Source: Pelomonas sp. BJYL3 (GTDB taxonomy: Bacteria; Pseudomonadota; Gammaproteobacteria; Burkholderiales; Burkholderiaceae_C). Taken from it: a stretch of DNA of 64,000 nt. The position numbers and the translations under genes were made by a program. Positions 17,799-27,036 of the stretch are shown piece after piece. Position 1 is the first letter of the stretch. Every line of letters starts with the position of its first letter. A model generated the notes under the pieces. That model made no database searches and was not told where the DNA came from. It was given only the letters and a program-made list of their open reading frames with translations. The stretch spans positions 1 to 64,000 of the forward strand of contig NZ_JANZKX010000004.1 of assembly GCF_027257975.1 (NCBI RefSeq), read 5' to 3'.

Positions 17799-18881
17799 TC
17801 AGGCCGCACGGGCCTCGGCCGGGCCGAGCGTGAAGCGCAGGTCGTCCTGGTCTGCGGCAGCGGGGCGGTGCCCCAACCGGCTGTCCCAGCCGAGCAGCGC
17901 CTCACCGCCCAGGCGGGCGCCCTGCACGTCCTCGCGGCGCAGCACGGGCTGCAGCTCGACCTCCATGCAGGGGTCGATGAGCAGGCGCAACAGGGAGCGC
18001 AGGGCCCGCGTGGCACGCGCCCCGGGCAGGAAGTCGCGGTAGCGCTGCCGGGTCAGCGGCCCCACCCGCAGACGCACTCGCAGATGGCGCTGCCAGACGC
18101 GCTCACCCAGCAGGGTGTCCTGGCCCAGGCGCATCTGGCGCTGACCGAGACGACCGGTCTGCTCCTCGGGCAGCGCATACCACGCTCCCACGAAGCTCTC
18201 CAGCAGCACCGGCACGCCGAAGTGCCTGCTGAGGGCGGGCCCCAGCTCCGCGGCGCTCACCCGCCGCCGCTGCAGCATGCCGGCGTGAAAGGCCAGGCTC
18301 TCGTCATGGACGCCGCCGTGCTCGCTGCCCAGGACGCGCTCGCGCAGACCCGGCTCGCCCAGCCCCGCCAGCGCCAGCACCAGGGGGAGGAACTGGCGGC
18401 GGGTGTCGAGCTCGTACTGCACATGCAGCCGGTGCTTCTTCCAGGCCTCGTAGAAGGTGGCCACCGCCGGGTGCGAGATCCAGTCGTAGAAGGCGCGCAG
18501 GCTGCCGTCCTTCTCCCGCTGCTCGTGGCGCATCAGCAGCTCGGTGTAGCTCAGCGGCAGGGCACCGGAGTTCCCCAGCAGGCCGATGAAGGCCGGGGCC
18601 AGCTGGCTGGGCACGCCGGGCTCGTCGCTGAGCCGCAGGGAGGCCACCTCGCTGGCGGGGAAGTCCAGCGCGACATGGTTGATGAAGCGCAGCCGCTCGC
18701 GCACGGCCTGCGAGGACGACGCCCGCACCGAGCCCTTCGGCGCTTCCAGCGCCAGCGGGCGCGCGGCACCGGACGGGCTCGCGCGGCGCGCCAGCCAGTG
18801 CTCCAGCAGGCGCACGGCCTGGAAGAAGCCGAATCCCTGCGGCTGCTGCGCCAGGCGGTCGATCAGAGCAGGGCGTGCCAT
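17799..18881 (-). CDS. tssG: T6SS baseplate protein TssG
   Basis: A 360-residue protein of the TssG/ImpH family. The N-terminal signature GFGFFQAVRLLEHWL is characteristic, followed by RLRFINHVALDFPASEVASL and the MRHEQREKDGSLRAFYDWISHP block. Two TssG form a wedge with TssF and TssK in the baseplate on the inner membrane. The ATG lies inside the end of tssF (19-base overlap), as in most T6SS operons. Length is typical. Confidence 0.95.
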   Translation of the reverse strand: MARPALIDRLAQQPQGFGFFQAVRLLEHWLARRASPSGAARPLALEAPKGSVRASSSQAVRERLRFINHVALDFPASEVASLRLSDEPGVPSQLAPAFIGLLGNSGALPLSYTELLMRHEQREKDGSLRAFYDWISHPAVATFYEAWKKHRLHVQYELDTRRQFLPLVLALAGLGEPGLRERVLGSEHGGVHDESLAFHAGMLQRRRVSAAELGPALSRHFGVPVLLESFVGAWYALPEEQTGRLGQRQMRLGQDTLLGERVWQRHLRVRLRVGPLTRQRYRDFLPGARATRALRSLLRLLIDPCMEVELQPVLRREDVQGARLGGEALLGWDSRLGHRPAAADQDDLRFTLGPAEARAA

Positions 18882-20701
18882 CCGCTCCTCGCCGGGAAGC
18901 TGAACAGCAGCTCCTTGGACCGGTGGCCGCGCAGACGCAGCCGGGTGAAGCTGTTGACGTGGGCAAACAGCGCGAAGAAGTGGTCCAGCACGTGCGCCAG
19001 CAGCTCCATGCCGGTGCCCACATGGCCGTCTTCATCGATCAGCAGCTCGATGTCCAGGCCGCGCACGAAGCTCGCGAAGGGCTTGCCGGGCATCCAGGCG
19101 GTGGACTCCTCGAAGCGCACGGCCTGCAGGGCGTCGATCAGGCGCCGGTTGACCGGGCTGCGCGGCAGGTCGTAGAGGCGCAGCATGTCCTTGAGGGCCT
19201 CGATGCCGCCCTCGCTGAGCGACAGATGGTTGAGACTCAGGTGCGAGATCAGCCGCCACAGCGTGCCGCGCTGACGGGTGAAGCGCAGCGGCGCGGTCGG
19301 CCGGCTGCGCAGGCGCAGGCCCCGCACGCTGCCACCGCCTTCCGGCGTCAGGTCGCCGCCGGCCTGCCCGATGAGCAGCAGCGTGGGCAGCTCGCGGTTG
19401 GTGGCCAGCACGTCGATGGACAGGGTCTCGCCCAGCAGAACAGCCGGATCGAAGCCCGGGTCGACCAGGCTGATCTGCAGCTCGTGGCCGGGGCTCAGCT
19501 TGGCCAGCTCCGTATCCCGCTGCAGGTGGTAGAACAAGCCGGGCTCGCCGGCCTCGGACTCGAAGCTGTGCCCGAGTCCATAGAAGGGCCTCAGCGTCTG
19601 CACCTGCTCGCCCTGCTCGGTCTTGCGCACGCGCTGCACGCGGCTCAGCGAGTAGACCTCGTAGCAGGCGGCGCGGCGCGCATCGGGCAACACGGAGTAG
19701 CTGGCCTGGCGGTGGTCGACGCGCACCGGGTCGGCATGCTGCTCGAAGAGGTTGACCACCGGCACGCAGCCGAGCTGCAGGTGGTCGACGCCCACGCCGT
19801 CCAGCAGCCGGGCCTCCTCGCCATCGGCCCGCAGCCCGCCCAGCAGGAAGTGCAGGGTGAAGGGCCGGCCGCTGCGCAGCGCCACGTGGCAGCGTTGCAA
19901 AGGCAGGTCCACGAACTGGAACTTCTGCGGGAAGGCCAGGTACTCGGTGAGCAGTCGATAGGCCGGGCTGCTGCGGGAATCCGGCGGCAGCAGGGCCTCC
20001 TCTGGCGCAAAGCCGGCCAGACGCGGCCGCCAATCGGGTTCCTCACCCTGGCCGAGGCAGGCCCAGGCCTCGCGATCGGCTTGCTGCAGGTACAGGGCGC
20101 GGGTCTGCTGGCACAAGGCGTGGCGCAGCGCGCAGACCGTCGCGCTTTCACCGTCGATGTAGACACGCAGCTGGGACGGCAGGGGCTCGTCCGGCTGCCA
20201 GGAGGGATCGATCTGCAGCGTCAGGCTCAGCATGGCGCTGAGCTGCGGCGGCAGGCGGGTGCCCAGCGGCGCATGGACGGTGGCGGAGAAGCGCAGTGCG
20301 CTCAGGCGCACAGGCGGACTCTGCACGGCATGCGTGCTGCGGAAGCGGCAGTTGACGCCCTGCACCTGGCGGCTCTGCAGCACGGCACCTGCCGGCAGCA
20401 TGGCACCCGGCGCCGGCTCCAGCTGCGCGATGGCGCAGGAGGGGAAGGGGCGCAGATAGTGCGGGTACAGCACATCCAGCAGCGTCTCGGTGAAGAGCGG
20501 GAAGTCGTCGTCCAGCCGCTTGTGCGCCCGTGCGCTGAGCAGGGCGAAGGACTGGATCATGCGCTCGACGTGAGGATCATCGGACAGGTCGCCCGAGACC
20601 GTCAGCCGGCCGGCCAGCTTGGGGTACTGCCGGGCAAAGGACTCGCCCTGGCGGCGCAGAAAGGCCAGTTCCTGCTCGAAATAGGGCAGCAGATCATCCA
20701 T
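18863..20701 (-). CDS. tssF: T6SS baseplate protein TssF
   Basis: A 612-residue TssF/ImpG family protein. It begins with the near-invariant MDDLLPYFEQELAFLRRQG and continues with FARQYPKLAGRL and DPHVERMIQSFALLSARAHKRLDDDFP, all typical of the family. With TssG it builds the baseplate wedge from which the Hcp tube and sheath extend. It starts 11 bases after the tssE stop. Confidence 0.96.
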   Translation of the reverse strand: MDDLLPYFEQELAFLRRQGESFARQYPKLAGRLTVSGDLSDDPHVERMIQSFALLSARAHKRLDDDFPLFTETLLDVLYPHYLRPFPSCAIAQLEPAPGAMLPAGAVLQSRQVQGVNCRFRSTHAVQSPPVRLSALRFSATVHAPLGTRLPPQLSAMLSLTLQIDPSWQPDEPLPSQLRVYIDGESATVCALRHALCQQTRALYLQQADREAWACLGQGEEPDWRPRLAGFAPEEALLPPDSRSSPAYRLLTEYLAFPQKFQFVDLPLQRCHVALRSGRPFTLHFLLGGLRADGEEARLLDGVGVDHLQLGCVPVVNLFEQHADPVRVDHRQASYSVLPDARRAACYEVYSLSRVQRVRKTEQGEQVQTLRPFYGLGHSFESEAGEPGLFYHLQRDTELAKLSPGHELQISLVDPGFDPAVLLGETLSIDVLATNRELPTLLLIGQAGGDLTPEGGGSVRGLRLRSRPTAPLRFTRQRGTLWRLISHLSLNHLSLSEGGIEALKDMLRLYDLPRSPVNRRLIDALQAVRFEESTAWMPGKPFASFVRGLDIELLIDEDGHVGTGMELLAHVLDHFFALFAHVNSFTRLRLRGHRSKELLFSFPARSGWHALL

Positions 20702-20712
20702 GCGCGGGCGCC

Positions 20713-21222
20713 TCAGGCGTAATGGGCCAGGACGGGGCTGGCGAGCTGCTCATGCCCGCGACCCTCAGTGCGCACGGCGTACTGCTGGGTCATGGTGCTG
20801 AGGACGGCGTTGAAGTTGACCGGCTCGCTCAGCGCATGCAGCTGAAGTACGGCATGGATGGAGAAGCGCAGCGCGTGGCGGTTGGAATGATCGACCTCCA
20901 GCTGCACGCGCAGGGCGCGCAGGCGCGGCTCATGATCCCGGATGCAGCGCTCGATGGCGCGGCAGATGTTGCTGCGGTCCGTGGGGGACAGCAGGGTCAG
21001 CGACACGAAGTCTTCCAGGCCGAAGCCCAGGACCGAGGCACTGGCCAGCGGATAGGGGCTGAGCTGCTCGGCGGAAAGGCCGCGGCGGGTGTTGAGCAGG
21101 ATCTCGAGATCCCGGGCCACGCCCTGCTTGATGCGGGCAAGGGACTGCAGCTGCTGCAGGCCGGCCTGGACAGGCTCGGTATCCAGCAATCGGTCCAGCA
21201 GACTGGGTCGCAGCGCGGCCAT
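20713..21222 (-). CDS. tssE: T6SS baseplate protein TssE (gp25-like)
   Basis: A 169-residue protein of the gp25-like lysozyme-related family, the hub of the baseplate that starts sheath polymerisation. It begins MAALRPSLLDRLLD; the central SPYPLASASVLGFGLEDFVSL and IERCIRDHEPRLRALRVQLE blocks fit the gp25 core. The start ATG 21222 is chosen over an upstream in-frame start at 21429 that would run into hcp and reads low-complexity sequence. It is separated from hcp by a hairpin-rich 107-base spacer, which probably lowers its expression relative to Hcp. Confidence 0.9.
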   Translation of the reverse strand: MAALRPSLLDRLLDTEPVQAGLQQLQSLARIKQGVARDLEILLNTRRGLSAEQLSPYPLASASVLGFGLEDFVSLTLLSPTDRSNICRAIERCIRDHEPRLRALRVQLEVDHSNRHALRFSIHAVLQLHALSEPVNFNAVLSTMTQQYAVRTEGRGHEQLASPVLAHYA

Positions 21223-21261
21223 GAACAACTCGAGGCAAGAAGACAGACAAGCCGCGCGGCC

Positions 21262-21318
21262 CGCCCGCAAGCGGGCGACGGCACAGCGCGGCCGGCCCGG
21301 CGCCGCAGCGACCGGGCC
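21262..21318 (-). terminator. Hairpins between hcp and tssE (possible attenuator)
   Basis: Two GC-rich inverted repeats follow hcp: CGCCCGC/GCGGGCG at 21262-21268 and 21271-21277, and GGCCCGG/CCGGGCC at 21294-21300 and 21312-21318. Neither has a T-run on the minus strand, so they are more likely partial attenuators or 3'-end stabilisers of the abundant hcp message than full terminators. Confidence 0.45.
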
Positions 21319-21329
21319 ATTCGGAAGGA

Positions 21330-21875
21330 TCAGGAGAAGTTGGGCACGTTCTTGGCCAGGTCCCAGGCACCCTGGATGTTGACCTTGCCAGACTTCTCGC
21401 CAGCGATGTTCAGCTCGTCGTAGGTCCACTTCACGGCGGAGTACTTGAGCGAGAACACTTCAGACGGAATGCCTTCGGCCGACACGGTCGTCTGCACCGA
21501 AGCGACGATCACGTTCTTCAGGTCCACGCGCAGGTACTGGTGACGGCTCTGCGTGCCCGAGGGGCTGCCGACCGAGTTCTTGCCGCCGTGTGCGCGGTAG
21601 AAGTAGATGCTGACATCGTTGATGATGGTGCCGGCCGAGCAGGCCTGCAGCAGCTTGGGGGTCGAGCCGTCGATGTCCTTGGTGAAGATCATCTCGCCGT
21701 GCTCGCAACGCTCGGAGGTATGGCCACCGGCGGTCGAGGCCGTCGCGGACTTGGGCTGCTTGACCACATGCGACCACGAGTACACCTCGACGGTGTCCTT
21801 GTGCTTGGTGTCGCGCGAGTCCCCCTTGATGTCGCCGCCCTTGCTGTGAAAGTCGACGTAAATGTCTTTTGCCAT
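21330..21875 (-). CDS. hcp: T6SS tube protein Hcp (TssD)
   Basis: A 181-residue Hcp. It begins MAKDIYVDFHSKGGDIKG and shows the family blocks VYSWSHVV, EMIFTKDIDGSTPKLLQACSAG and the C-terminal EVFSLKYSAVKWTY. Six Hcp form a ring; stacked rings form the inner tube expelled by sheath contraction, and small effectors can ride inside the ring. It lies 44 bases downstream of tssC. At 181 residues it is slightly longer than the common 160-172. Confidence 0.96.
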   Translation of the reverse strand: MAKDIYVDFHSKGGDIKGDSRDTKHKDTVEVYSWSHVVKQPKSATASTAGGHTSERCEHGEMIFTKDIDGSTPKLLQACSAGTIINDVSIYFYRAHGGKNSVGSPSGTQSRHQYLRVDLKNVIVASVQTTVSAEGIPSEVFSLKYSAVKWTYDELNIAGEKSGKVNIQGAWDLAKNVPNFS

Positions 21876-21919
21876 TTTCTAAATGCTCCCGTTAGGGTGA
21901 AAGAGAGGTCCGCGCCGGA

Positions 21920-23404
21920 TCAGCCGCGGGTGCCTTGCGGCAGTTCCGCGACCAGCCGCAGCGAGACCGAAAGCTCGTCCAGCTGGAAATGCGGACGAAC
22001 GAACGACACGGCGCGGTAGACGCCGGGACGTCCCGGAACCTCGGAGACTTGCACCGAGGCTTCGCGGAGCGGGTACTGGGCCTTGGTGGCTTGGGAGGCC
22101 GCGTCATCGCTGGTGACGTACTGCGAGATCCAGCGGTTCAGGTAGTCCTCGACGTTGGCAGCAGAGGCGAAGCTGCCGATCTTGTCGCGCATCATGGCCT
22201 TCAGGTAGTGCGCGATGCGGCACACCGCGAACATGTACTGCAGCTGCGCCGACAGGGACGCATTGGCATTGGCCGCGTCGCTGTCGTACTTGCGGGCCTT
22301 CTGCGTGGACTGCGCGCCGAAGAAGGCGGCGTAGTCGGTGTTCTTGCAGTGGACCAGGGGGATGAAGCCCAGGTCGCTGAGTTCCTTTTCGCGGCGGTCG
22401 GTGATGGAGATCTCGGTGGGGCACTTCAGCGCCACCTCGCCCTCGTCCGTCTTGAAGGTGTGGGTGGGCAGGTCCTCGACCAGGCCACCGCCCTCGACAC
22501 CGCGGATGGCCGCACACCAGCCATGGTTCTCGAAGGCCTGCGTCAGGCGGGCGCCGAAGGCATAGCAGGTGTTGACCCACAGGTAGCGGCTGTGGTCGCT
22601 GCCGTCGACTTCCTCGACGAAATTGAAGCCTTCCACCGTGGTGCCGTCCAGCGGGTTGTAGGGCAGGCGGCCCAGGAAGCGCGGCAGGGTCAGGCCCACG
22701 TAGCGGGCGTCCTCGCTCTCGCGGAAGGACTTCCACTTGGCGTACTCCACGGTGTCGAAGACCTTGGAGAGGTCGCGCGGGCGGGACAGGTCGGAGAAGG
22801 TCTCCAGGCCCATCAGCTCGGGCGATGCCGCCGAGATGAAGGGCGCATGGGCCGCCGCGGCCACGTGCGACATCTGCTCGAGGAAGTACATGTCCTCCGG
22901 CTGGCGGGTGATGTCGAAGTCACCGAGCAGAGCTCCGAAGGGCGCGCCACCGAAGGTGCCGAACTCCTCTTCGTAGACCTTCTTGAACAGCGCGCTCTGG
23001 TCGAAGTCGATGGCGGTGCGGAAGTCCTTGACCAGCTCCTTCTTCTGCGCATTGAAGAGCTGGATCTTCATCTGCGAGCTGGTGGAGGTCTGCTGGCAAA
23101 GGTAGTGCAGGCCGCGCCAGCTGCCTTCCAGGCGCTGGAAATCGGCATGGTGCATGACTTCGCTGAGCTGGCGGCTGATCAGCTCGTCGATCTCGGCCAC
23201 GCGGGCATCCAGGGTGGCGCTGAGGTTGTCAGAGACCACCACGGTGCCGTCCATCACCTCGCGGACCAGCTCGGTGATGATGTCACGGGCTCGCTGGTGC
23301 TCGGTCTCCGAGCGGGCCACCTTGCTCTGAGTGACGATCTGGTCGAGCAGATCCACGCCTTCGGCCGGGGCGGCTTGGCGGTCTTGCAGGGCGCTCACGC
23401 TCAT
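21920..23404 (-). CDS. tssC: T6SS sheath protein TssC (VipB)
   Basis: A 494-residue large sheath subunit. Typical blocks are VMHHADFQRLEGSWRGLHYL (read as EVMHHADFQ... in the N-terminal third), GTFGGAPFGALLGDF, YLWVNTCYAFGARL and EISITDRREKELSDLGFIPLVH. With TssB it forms the contractile sheath; its N-terminal helix is the ClpV binding site. The start is one base past the tssB stop, so expression is coupled at a fixed ratio. Confidence 0.96.
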   Translation of the reverse strand: MSVSALQDRQAAPAEGVDLLDQIVTQSKVARSETEHQRARDIITELVREVMDGTVVVSDNLSATLDARVAEIDELISRQLSEVMHHADFQRLEGSWRGLHYLCQQTSTSSQMKIQLFNAQKKELVKDFRTAIDFDQSALFKKVYEEEFGTFGGAPFGALLGDFDITRQPEDMYFLEQMSHVAAAAHAPFISAASPELMGLETFSDLSRPRDLSKVFDTVEYAKWKSFRESEDARYVGLTLPRFLGRLPYNPLDGTTVEGFNFVEEVDGSDHSRYLWVNTCYAFGARLTQAFENHGWCAAIRGVEGGGLVEDLPTHTFKTDEGEVALKCPTEISITDRREKELSDLGFIPLVHCKNTDYAAFFGAQSTQKARKYDSDAANANASLSAQLQYMFAVCRIAHYLKAMMRDKIGSFASAANVEDYLNRWISQYVTSDDAASQATKAQYPLREASVQVSEVPGRPGVYRAVSFVRPHFQLDELSVSLRLVAELPQGTRG

Positions 23405-23405
23405 C

Positions 23406-23915
23406 TCAGTTCTCCTTGGTCTGCGACTGCAGCTGCTGCAGCTGCTCGGTGCTGCTCAGCACGTCGGCCAGCAGGTCCTCGAGCTTGTCGTTGCCGGCCA
23501 GCTTGTTGCGCAGGTCGGCCAGCTTGGTGCGGGCCTCCAGGAGACGGCGCAGCGGCTCCACCTGCTCGACGACGGCCTCAGGGCGGAAGTCATCCAGCTT
23601 GTGGAACTCGAGGTTCACGGCGAACTCGCCGCCCTCAGGGCTCAGCGTGTTCTTGACGCGGTAGCTGGCGCGCGGAGTGATGCCGTCGATCACCTCGTCC
23701 AGGTTGTCCATGTCGACGTTGACGAACTTGCGGTCCTTCAGCTTGGGCAGCGGCGCATCCGCATCACGCTTGCCGGAGAAGTCCCCCATCACGCCGACGA
23801 CGAAGGGCAGCTCCTTCGCCTCGATGGCGTCACCAATCTCCACCTCGTAGCTGAGCTGCACGCGGGGCGGGCGCACCTTTTCCAGGCGCTTCTGAACACT
23901 TTCTTTCTTGGCCAT
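23406..23915 (-). CDS. tssB: T6SS sheath protein TssB (VipA)
   Basis: A 169-residue small sheath subunit. It starts MAKKESVQKRLEKVRPPRVQ and carries LPFVVGVMGDFSG, DRKFVNVDMDNLDEVI and FHKLDDFRPEAVVEQV, all typical of VipA. It interleaves with TssC to form the sheath. It is the second gene of the minus-strand structural operon, 24 bases after the TPR lipoprotein in coordinate terms (downstream of it in transcription). Confidence 0.96.
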   Translation of the reverse strand: MAKKESVQKRLEKVRPPRVQLSYEVEIGDAIEAKELPFVVGVMGDFSGKRDADAPLPKLKDRKFVNVDMDNLDEVIDGITPRASYRVKNTLSPEGGEFAVNLEFHKLDDFRPEAVVEQVEPLRRLLEARTKLADLRNKLAGNDKLEDLLADVLSSTEQLQQLQSQTKEN

Positions 23916-23939
23916 GGCCGTCTCTCCCGGGTGAGGCGT

Positions 23940-24668
23940 TTACTTGAGGGAACTGAAGGGATCGCGTGCGGTGGCGCCTGCCGTGGCCGGCGCGGGTGCA
24001 GGCTTCGCTGCCGTCGCTGCGGCCGGCTTGGGGGCGGCGGCGGTGCTGGCGGGCTGCGCAGCCGGCGCGGCAGCCACGGGCTTGGTGCTCGCGGGCGCAG
24101 CCGCCGTTGCGGCGGGCGCGGCGGGCTTCACCGTCGTGCGGCGGGCGCTCGGGGCGGGCTTGGCGACCACAGGCTCCGGGGCCGGAACCAGCACTGGCAG
24201 GCCCAGGGTGTCACGCAGGCGCTCGGCCAGCTGTTCGGATTCCTGGCGCGCGCTGCCGTGGATCCCGTCCACACGGCGCAGGTAGGCGATGGCCGCGACG
24301 GCCGAGCGCAGTCCGGAGACAGCGATGATGTTGTTGGCGGTGGTGTCGTTGGCATCCCGCGCGAGCACTTCCTGGCTGGCCACGATGGCCGCGCCATAGT
24401 TGCCGGCATCGAAGTGCATCTGGGCGAGGACCTGCCAGGGACGTGCGCTGCCGGGGTTCAGGCGCGCGGCCTCCTGGAGCGCGGACTGGGCGCCCGCGAC
24501 GTCGTTGGCGGCCAGCAGCTTGCGGGCATCCTGGATGCGCACGTCAAGGGGAATCTCTGCAACGGGGGCGGGCTTGCCCTCGCGGGGCATGGTCTCGCAG
24601 GCGGAGAGACCGAGGACGGCAAAGGCGAGGCATAGGGCCCGCAGACGGGGCTCGAAACGGAACTGCAT
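23940..24668 (-). CDS. TPR-containing lipoprotein, first gene of the tssBC operon
   Basis: A 242-residue protein with a lipoprotein signal peptide: hydrophobic ALCLAFAVLGLSAC with lipobox LSAC (Cys24), followed by Glu, which predicts the outer membrane. Two TPR-like helix pairs occupy about 40-130 (IQDARKLLAANDVAGAQSALQEAARLNP, WQVLAQMHFDAGNYGAAIVASQEVLARD, each split). The last ~100 residues are a Pro/Ala/Lys-rich linker that could cross the peptidoglycan. ATG 24668 follows a GAGGGAG ribosome site. An N-terminal extension to 24887 exists but has no coding character. It probably assists assembly or anchoring of the membrane complex; it is not one of the thirteen core genes. Confidence 0.8.
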   Translation of the reverse strand: MQFRFEPRLRALCLAFAVLGLSACETMPREGKPAPVAEIPLDVRIQDARKLLAANDVAGAQSALQEAARLNPGSARPWQVLAQMHFDAGNYGAAIVASQEVLARDANDTTANNIIAVSGLRSAVAAIAYLRRVDGIHGSARQESEQLAERLRDTLGLPVLVPAPEPVVAKPAPSARRTTVKPAAPAATAAAPASTKPVAAAPAAQPASTAAAPKPAAATAAKPAPAPATAGATARDPFSSLK

Positions 24669-25040
24669 ATGGATAACTCCCTCGTAACTGGGCCTGTCGC
24701 GAGCGCCGCTGGCGTCTCTGGCGGACGACTCGCGGAACTCAAGGTCGGTGAATGCCCGCTGCACAGGCAGGAGGCGACGCGATCCCGGTGGATTCTGTTG
24801 GCCGCTGCCGCTCTGGCCCAGCGGCGACGGGGTTACAGATGTAAACGGAAGTTTTGTGCACAACTTCACATCTAACGTCGATTGCACACAGGTAAATCGC
24901 GCTCACAGACTGGGTTACGCCAGTAGCTTTTCGCAACAACTTGATGCGCTTCTGTTTCTAGTTAGCGCGGGCCCGGCTTGGCCTGGCACTCCACAATCCG
25001 TGCCGTGAAGTACCGACACAAGAGCGAGGGAGCGCAGGGG
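24669..25040. promoter_or_regulatory. Divergent control region of the T6SS structural operons
   Basis: This 372-base AT-richer spacer separates the minus-strand TPR-tssB arm from the plus-strand tssJ arm and should contain both promoters. Visible elements are a near-palindrome GTTACAGATGTAAAC (24832-24846) and a perfect palindrome TTGTGCACAA (24854-24863). The stretch 24840-24965 is the most AT-rich part. No sigma-54 -24/-12 site is evident. Which regulator binds is unknown. Confidence 0.55.
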
Positions 25041-25652
25041 ATGGACAAGACAGGGAGCCCGTGGCGCGGCCTTGGCGCCGGCATGGCACTGTTGGGCGCA
25101 TGCGCGCTCGCGGGATGCGCCAGCGCGCCTGGCGAGACCCTGGACAAGGCCCTGGAGGCCGTCGGCGTCCTGAAGAAGGCTGAAGCCCCCAAGCCGCCGC
25201 CCAGCAAGGCCCTGCCCCTGCCCATCCGTCTGCAGGCCAGCCCCTCCCTCAACCTCGATGCCAAGGGCCGCTCCCTGGGCCTCTGGGTGCGCATCTACAA
25301 GCTCAAGCAGGCGGACGCCTTTCTCTCGGCCCCCTACGACACCTTCGGCAACAAGGAGCGCGAACGCGAGGTCCTGGGCGAGCAGCTGCTGAGCGTGCGC
25401 GACGTCCAGCTCGTGCCCGGGCAGGCGCTGCGCGTCGAGGAGAGCTTCGAGCCCGAGCAGCCTTTCGTGGGCGTGGTGGGCCTGTTCCTGGCGCCTGCCC
25501 CGCAACGCTGGCGCTATGCCTTCAAGACCGAAGGCCTCTCGCCGCAGGGACTGATCCTGGGCGCCCATGCCTGCGCGCTGAGCGTCCAGCAGGGTGAGCC
25601 CGTGGGCGTGAATCGCGCCTTCGCCCAGAGCACGCCGCCCTTCTGCTCCTGA
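25041..25652 (+). CDS. tssJ: T6SS outer-membrane lipoprotein TssJ
   Basis: A 203-residue lipoprotein. The signal peptide ends in the lipobox LAGC (Cys26), followed by Ala-Ser, so it should be sorted to the outer membrane. The mature domain has the TssJ transthyretin-like pattern: LPIRLQASPSLNLDAKGRSL, LWVRIYKLKQADAFLSAPYD and the FVGVVGLFLAPAPQRWRY strand. It binds the periplasmic part of TssM to complete the trans-envelope complex. ATG 25041 has a GCAGGGG site; the upstream alternative at 24978 gives no proper signal peptide. It is somewhat longer than typical TssJ proteins because of the linker after the lipobox. Confidence 0.92.
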   Translation: MDKTGSPWRGLGAGMALLGACALAGCASAPGETLDKALEAVGVLKKAEAPKPPPSKALPLPIRLQASPSLNLDAKGRSLGLWVRIYKLKQADAFLSAPYDTFGNKEREREVLGEQLLSVRDVQLVPGQALRVEESFEPEQPFVGVVGLFLAPAPQRWRYAFKTEGLSPQGLILGAHACALSVQQGEPVGVNRAFAQSTPPFCS

Positions 25653-25692
25653 CCCAGCCCCTCACCGAACCGCCCAGCCCGGATCCAAGCCC

Positions 25693-27036
25693 ATGCAAGC
25701 CAGCAAACCACTGTGGGGCGAAGGCCTGTTCCTTCGCCCGCAGCACTTCCAGCAGCAGGACGCGTATCACGAATGGCGCCTGGTGCAGATGAGCCGCGCC
25801 CTGCATCCCTATGCCCACGGCCTGATGCAGCTGAAGGTGGACGAGGAATCCCTGGCCGCCGGCCTGCTGCGCGTGGACGAGCTGCGCGTGGTGATGCCCG
25901 ACGGCGAGCTCGTGGATGCCCCCGGCGAGGATGAGCTGCCCGCAGCCGTCAGCCTGGCTGACTGGCCGGTGCAGCAGACCGAGATGGTCTTCCACCTGGC
26001 CCTGGCACCCCTGCGCAGCGCAGGCAGCAATGTGGCGGACAGCCGCGAGGCGGCACGCTCGGAACGCTATGTGCTGGACCAGCAAGCCACCCGCGACGTC
26101 TTCACGCAGGCCGCCGAGGCCGAGCTGACCGTGCTGCGCAAGTCGCTGCGACTGCTTTCGGAGCTGGAACCCCGCTCCGGCCTGATCACGCTGCCCCTGC
26201 TGCGCGTTCGCCGCGGCGCCGCGGGCGGCTTTGAGCTGGACGCCGGCTTCGTGCCGCCCCTGCTCCAGCTGCGTGGCAGCCCGCTGCTGCAGCGCCGCCT
26301 GCGCCAGCTGCTGGACATGCTGCAGGCCAAGGTGGACGCGCTCTACGGCTTCCACCGCGAGCCTTCCAAGGACTTCATCGAGTTCCGCTCCGGCGACGTG
26401 GCCTCCTTCTGGCTGCTGCACACCGCCAGCCGCGCCTTCGCCGAGCTGGCACACCTGCACTGGCATCCCCAGCTGCACCCCGAGCGCCTGTTCCAGGGCC
26501 TGCTCTCGCTGGCCGGCGCGCTGCTGACCTTCGCCAAGTCCTACCGCCTGGCCGACCTGCCGGTCTACGAGCACGAGAACCCGGGCGCCGGCTTCGACAA
26601 GCTGGAGCTCATCATCCGCGAGCTGCTGGACACCGTGATCTCCACCCGCCATCTCAGCCTGGCGCTGCTCGAGCAGCGCCCGGGCTACTGGCACGCGCGG
26701 CTGGACAGCGACTTCATCGGCGCCCAGACCCAGCTCCTGCTGGGCATCCGCAGCAGCCTGCCGCCGCAGGAGCTGGTCGAGACCATGCCCATGCGCCTCA
26801 AGATCGGCGCACCGGACGACGTGGCCAAGCTGGTGCTCTCGGCCATGGCCGGCCTTCGCCTGCAGCACCAGCCCCAGGTGCCCTCGGCCGTGCCCGTGAA
26901 GCCCAACACCTACTACTTCCTGATCGAGGCGCGCGGCCCTCTGTATGACCGCATGATGCAGGCCCGCGCGCTGTGCCTCTACGCGCCCTCGGGCATCCCC
27001 GAGCTCCAGACCGATCTGATCGCCATCAACCCATGA
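25693..27036 (+). CDS. tssK: T6SS baseplate protein TssK
   Basis: A 447-residue TssK/ImpJ family protein. The opening KPLWGEGLFLRPQHFQQQDAYHE is diagnostic, and LARSERYVLDQQATRD, YRLADLPVYEHENPG and FLIEARGPLYDRMMQARALCLYAPS are further family blocks. TssK trimers link the TssF/TssG wedge to the TssL/TssM membrane complex. It follows tssJ by 40 bases and its stop overlaps the tssL ATG. Confidence 0.96.
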   Translation: MQASKPLWGEGLFLRPQHFQQQDAYHEWRLVQMSRALHPYAHGLMQLKVDEESLAAGLLRVDELRVVMPDGELVDAPGEDELPAAVSLADWPVQQTEMVFHLALAPLRSAGSNVADSREAARSERYVLDQQATRDVFTQAAEAELTVLRKSLRLLSELEPRSGLITLPLLRVRRGAAGGFELDAGFVPPLLQLRGSPLLQRRLRQLLDMLQAKVDALYGFHREPSKDFIEFRSGDVASFWLLHTASRAFAELAHLHWHPQLHPERLFQGLLSLAGALLTFAKSYRLADLPVYEHENPGAGFDKLELIIRELLDTVISTRHLSLALLEQRPGYWHARLDSDFIGAQTQLLLGIRSSLPPQELVETMPMRLKIGAPDDVAKLVLSAMAGLRLQHQPQVPSAVPVKPNTYYFLIEARGPLYDRMMQARALCLYAPSGIPELQTDLIAINP

